A stretch of DNA of 64,000 nucleotides, taken from positions 82,491 through 146,490 of the forward strand of contig NZ_BAFZ01000025.1 of NCBI RefSeq assembly GCF_000308575.1. The letters are read 5' to 3'. This stretch comes from Nocardia exalbida NBRC 100660 (lineage in GTDB: Bacteria > Actinomycetota > Actinomycetes > Mycobacteriales > Mycobacteriaceae). Position numbers and translations under genes: made by a program. The notes beneath the pieces are model-generated. The model saw only the letters and a list, made by a program, of their open reading frames with translations. It searched no databases and was not told the origin of the DNA. Positions 23,301 through 29,300 of the stretch are shown one piece after another; position 1 is the stretch's first letter; every line of letters begins with the position of its first letter.

Positions 23301-26300
23301 GGTGGCTGGGCCGAAATGGCGGTCCAAGGCCTGCGCGGCGGACCGGTCGCCCTGCTGCGCCCGCTGCAGCGTGTCGGTGCGGTCGCCGGGAGGCAGCTGG
23401 TCGAACGGGACGGTGGTGCCCGCAGCGGCCGCCATGACGGGCTGGGCGGTCGGCACCTGCGCGACCAACTGGGCGACGGCCGCGGTGTGCGCGTCTTCGA
23501 GCCGGTGTCCTTGCTGCAGCACCGTCCCGGCGTCGGTGACGAGTTGGCGCTGCGCCGGATCGAGTTGATTCAGGCTGGTGTGCAGAAGATTTCGTGCGGT
23601 CTCGCGCACGTGGTCGGCGACGTCGGCGCCGATGGGGATCCCTTGCGACTCGACCTGATCGAATGCCGCGTCGCGGACGGCCTGCGCGATCGGCAGCAAC
23701 GGCGCGGCCGCCTGTCCGCCGGGTGCGTCCAGCACCCGCAGGAGGTGGCGGAGGGTGCTGTCGCCGTGCTCGTCACGCAGGCCGGGTGCGACCGGTGGGT
23801 TACCGGAAGCCAGGTTGGATGCCGCCTCGGCGGCGAGGCCGGCGACGGTCGGGGCGGGGGTGCCGTTGTGAGTGGCGGCAGGTGTGTGCGCGGTCGCATG
23901 CGGAGCCGTGGTCCCTGCGGATCGGGGAGGGGGTTGCTGGGGTTGCTGGGGCGCGGTGCCATGTGCGTCCGTGGGTGGGGCGTTGGCTTGGTTGGCGCTC
24001 GCGTACTTGGAGGCGAGCTGATGCTGCTCGACGGCGTCCTTCATCGCCGGGACGGCATGCTTCCAGAGATCGGACTCGGCGTTTCGCAGCGCCGTTTCGG
24101 TCCTGTTGAGTTCGATGCGCGTCGCCTCGGTGTTGAGGGCTTCGTGCTGTTCCTGGGCGGCCCGGTGGGCCTTGACGGCTTCCGTGTACTGGACGATCTG
24201 CTGTGTGACGCCGTGGTCGGTGACCCGGCCAAGAAAGTCCTCGGGGGAGACGTAGTGCACCGCCGAACCCGGGGTGCCGCCGTGCTCCCGGTCGTCGCCG
24301 GATCCGCCACGGGCGCCACGACCATCGACCTGGTCGTTCACCCGCTCGGAGTACGACGGCCCGCCGCTGACCTTGACGTCGACACCGCCGAGATCGATCA
24401 CCTCCTGCGACGGTGTCGGGTCGGCGCCGCGGCCTCCGTCCTTGTTGGTGATATAGATGGTGCCCTTGTCCCCGAATTCCTCGATCTTCTGCCTGACCAG
24501 GGCCTCGGCGTCGGCATTGCTACCGCCGTGCTCGGCGTAGAAATCCGCATCGACCACCTCGAATTTCAGCTCGAAGTCCGCGCCGTGTTCGTCCTTCGCC
24601 GCGGTGCGGAGCAGGTCGATCAGTCCGATCCGCCCGGCGTCCGGATCACCCCGGATTTCGCCGTTGTCCATGCACACGACCCACTGCGCACGGCCCGTTT
24701 GCTCCCCGTCGACAACATGTGCGTCCCGCACGATGTCACGGGCCAGCTGAGTGAGTTTCGAATGGGTGTTCTCGTAGAATTTCGGCGGTTCCACGACCCG
24801 TTGCGATGTATAGAACGTCGGAAGCTCCGGCACCGGCCCCACGCCGTACAGGTCGTAGGTGATGCCCTCGACGCCCTTCATGGTCCCGGACAAACCAGAC
24901 GGCTCGAACAGCAATTTGCTGCCGATCAACTGCTGATCCGACATGCGCAGCGAATGTTCCTGATTCGCCCGGACCGGCAGCCCTTCCTTGAGGTCGACGA
25001 ACTGACCGACGTCCTGCCAGCGCACCTCGGTCGACTTGGTCCTGTCCCACATCGCCTTGTCGTTGGTTTCGTGCGCGAGGATGCCGATCTTCGCGCCCTC
25101 GCCTTCGTCCGCCCGGGTTATGTAGTGTGTGCCCTTCTCCAGCCCCCAGCGGGCGTTGGCGGCATCGGCGTACAGCTTCAGCTCCGAGCCGGTGACCGGT
25201 CCACCCGCCACCTTCTCCAGCTTGGCGACCGCCGCCGGGGTCGTTTCCGCGGCCCACATTCCCCGGGTGTTCTCCGGCCTCTTGAAATCCGCTGCCGTCA
25301 ACCCGTGTTCGCGCTCCGCGGTCGTCAGCCGATCCCAGATCCCCTGCAGTTCGGCGACCACCTCGGGTGTGGCCTCCTCCGCCGCCCCGGGGGAGAGTAC
25401 GCATTCGGAATTGCCGTCGAAGATGGTGTCGAATTCGTCGACGGTGAGCTTGCCCGCCGGGAACGGGTCGTACCGGAGGTCGAGACCGTGGTCGGATGCC
25501 GCGGTATCCAGCCTTTCCTTGATCAGATCGATCGACGGTTTCGTGTTGAGGAAGTCTCGCAGTGCCGTCACCTCCTGGTGCGACATGCCACCGGCCGCGA
25601 GCTCGTTGATCATCGAATCCGCGACCTTCAACGCGCGGAACAGGTAGTCCTCCTTCGTGCCGACGACGATCCGGCTACGGCCAGGTACCGGATCAGGCAG
25701 CGGACCGTCCTGATCCATCCGGACCACGTCGATCCCGGTATCCGACTCCGGACGCGCCACGAATGCGTGCAACTCACCGGCCAGCTCACCGGCGAGCAGA
25801 TCACTACTGGTCCACGCATGCGCGGTGCCGTGATCGATGGCGTCGGACACCTTCTTCATCACCATGACGATGGTCTTGCCCTCACCGGTCTTCATATCGA
25901 CCGGACCGTGCTCGAGCAGCAGGAACGCCGCGGCCTGCGTCTCACGCACCAGCCGATGCCGGTCGTCGCCACGGCGAATCCATTCCGTCATCGCCGCGAC
26001 GCGCTCCTCCCTGGATCCCCGCACCATCGTGTCGGCCAGCGACTCCGGTGACGCGTTCGCGAACGGGCTCGTACCGTCGGCCGTGCTGCCCGGCTCCCGC
26101 AACTCCCCGATCGCGCGACCGGCATCCAGGGCCGTGCGTACCCGCTCCTGGGCAACCACCTCGAACACGGCGTCGCGATCGGTGAGCACCCCGGCCTCGT
26201 AGTCGTTCATCAGCGAAACGCCCGCGTTGTCCGAGATTTCGACCAGGTCACGGGCTCTGGCCTGGGCTGCGGCGTCGTGCTGGGCCACCGCCGCCTCGTA

Positions 26301-29300
26301 CGCGTCCCGGCACTCGGCCAACGTCGCCCGAGCCTGCCGGAGCTGTTCCTGAGCGGCCCGCGCGGCTTCGACGGCCACCCGATCCTCCGCCGTGCCCCGC
26401 CCGACCAGATCGCGCATCTTGTCGCCGAAGCCGACGCGGGTGGCCCGCTCGTGCTCCTCCGCCACCCGTACGGCCTTCTCCTGCCGCCGCAGCTCGGCAT
26501 GGGCGGCCCGTTCGCGCTCGGCCGCCGCTTCGACACGCTGCCGGTGGTGTTCGCGCACCAGCTCGTTCTGCTGCCGCTCGGCGGCGATACGCTGCTCTAC
26601 TTCGGCTCTCGCCCTCGCATGCCCGTCCGCAGCGGGGTCTTCATCGCGAACTGCAAGTGGCCCATCCGAATCATTCTGTGCGCGAGTGTGTTCGGACTCG
26701 GGTGGTGGCGTATCCGCGTCGTCGGGGTTATCGGTTTTCGTCTTCGCTTGCTGCTCACTCGCACCATCGTCGCCCGCACGACCGCCGAGGGCATCGTCTC
26801 CGCTCGTATCGGACTCACCGGGCTTCGGTTGCGATGGTCCCGCCTCGTCGACTACATCGGGATTGCCCTTGGCGTGTTGCCCATTCGCGCTGTCGTCGGC
26901 CGCGCGTGCGTGCTCCGGTGTATTCGCCTCCTCCGGATGCGTGGCTCGCGCGGTCTCGTCGCCGGTGGCGCCGTCGGCCGTGCGACCGTGCTCCGAATCC
27001 GGCTCGGCGGCCGCGGGCGGTGTGTTCCGGTTGTCATTGTCGGTGGCGTGGGCGGCCGCCGACCCGGAGGGGGCATGGCCGTCCTGGGCCTGCCCGCGAG
27101 CTCCTTCGACCGGTTCGACGGCCGGAGGGCGCTCCGTGGCGGCATTCTTCGGGGCCGACACACGTGGCGGACGATTGCCTCCGGCAGCAGCGGGCGAACC
27201 ACCGGCGGCGGGTGTGCCGGGCTGGACGCCTGCGGCCGGTCGCGCCGGGCCGCCCGACGGCTGCACGGCCTGCCGCTGCCCGGCCGCGTCCGCGAACCTG
27301 TCCCCGCCGGGGGAGCGCGGGCCGGAATCACCGCGTCTGGGAGCGGGTGACGGGTCGGTAGTGATCGTCATGCTCGGGGACATGTCGTGGTCCGATGACA
27401 GGCCGTCGGCCGAATCCTTGTGCGCCGCAGCCGGTACCAGCTCGGGCACGGCCGGTTCGGGATCGGTGGCGCCGTCAGGAACCCGCTGTGCCCCCGCACT
27501 CTCGGTCGCCGACACGGTCGGGCTCTGTTGCTGCGAAGCGTCGTGCGGGTCGGCCGTGACGGGGCGCGGACCGGCGTCCTCGTCCGCTGCGACACCTCGT
27601 TGCCGAACCGATGACGACGGCCCGGCCGCCGGATCGGCGCCGCGGGCATCCGCGACGGCGCGGCCTCGCCCGGCCTGCCCCTCGCTCGCCGTGTCCCGGC
27701 CGCCGGGGTGCGGCCGGGCCGTGGCGGCGGCGTTGTCCGGCACCGCGGCGTGCTCCGGCGTGGAATGCGTTGCCGACGAGGTGTTTTCGGAGCCGACCCG
27801 GTTACCGTGAGCCTGCCCGGGCGCGGCATCGGCCGGCCGAGCGCTGCCTTCGCCGGTATCCGTGGGGTGTGGCCGCACCGAGTGGCCGGGCGCGGCATCG
27901 GCCGGTCGAGCGCTGCCTTCGCCGGTATCCGCGGGGTGCGGCCGCACCGAGTGGTCGGGCCCGGCCTCCGGGTGATCATGTTCGGTGATCTGCCGTGCTG
28001 TGCCCGCATTCTCGGCGGTGCTGTTATCCGAGTCGTGGGGTGCTGGACGCAGTTCCCCGTCGACAGGAGCCTCAGCGGCGCCGACGGCCTCGGAATCCGG
28101 TCGTGCGGCAGGACCGTTCCGTGGCCCGGGCGCCTCCGCCGATGTCGGATCCGTCCCGACGCTCGGCACGCCGACCGGGTTGACGGTGGACGCTATGGCG
28201 GCTGCGGGGTAGGTGACGGTCTTGACGGGATTGACGTTGTCGATCAGGGCGCCGGGCATGCCTGCGGGCGCTTCCCAGTCCATGCTGTTGTTCGGCACGG
28301 AGAAGGGCTGCTCCGGGCGCGGTTTGTACTCTTTCGGCGGCGACACGTCGGGGAGTTGATGGCCTCCGTCAGCCTTCGGCGTTGTCCCTGCGGGGGTTGC
28401 GGGGACCGGCTCCGCCGGTGTGGCAACGGCGCCGGAGGGTGGCTTGGCCGACTTGACCGGGTTGAGGTTGTCGGGCAACGCATTCGACAGATTCGCGGGC
28501 TGCCAATCGGCATTGTTCAAGGGGAGCGGGGGACGAGCCGCGTCGTCCACGGTGGCGCCGGTTCGGCGCAGCAGCGCCACAAGATTGTCGATCTGTTGTT
28601 GCTGATGGGTGGGCGAGGGGTTGTTCGGATCGAAGTCAGCGGTGACTATGCCATGCGAGCGCAGTGCGTCGACGAGCGAACCAGGCGACGGTTCGGCCGG
28701 GGTGACATCCGGTGCGGCAGCGGGGCCGGCAGTCGTCTCGGGAAGTGGTGCCCGGCCGCGCATCCCCTGGGCCGCGAAGGCCGCCGCGCCGATGAATCCG
28801 CTACCCATACCGGGGATCAGGCCCTCGGTGAACGCCTTGCGGCTGAACGGCTGGTCCGACAGCACAAGCGAGACGGCGGTGCCGCCGACAGCGCCGACGG
28901 CTCCGGCTCCGGCGCCGACCATGGTGGTGCCGGCGAGCTGCAGGGCCACCCGTCCCGCGGTGCTGTTGGCGTTCGCGCCGATGGTGGCGACCTTCGGGCC
29001 TGCCCAGAGTCCGAACAGCATGCCGAAAAGGCCACCGACAGCGCCGGCGGCCGTTGCCACGCCGACCGATTTCCAATCCATCTGTTCGCGGTCACCCTTG
29101 GCAACCTGAATCGCCTGGGCGCCGGCTTGGGTGCCGCCGCCCAGCGCTACACCGATCACGACTCCGTTGCGCAGCAGCACCATCGAGCCGCGTTCCGCGG
29201 CCAGTTCCGCACCGCGTCCGGAAAGGAATGCCACGAATCTCATCCACGCGCGCTGCGCCGCGGTTCGGGTCGCCATCTGTGCTATGGCGGCCTGGATCGG

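Noticed and set aside
22467..26051. Long plus-strand open frame opposite the giant gene
   Set aside because: It encodes an arginine- and glycine-rich sequence without motifs, antisense to the SecA and metallopeptidase regions; the minus-strand reading has clear domains. It is a GC-bias shadow.
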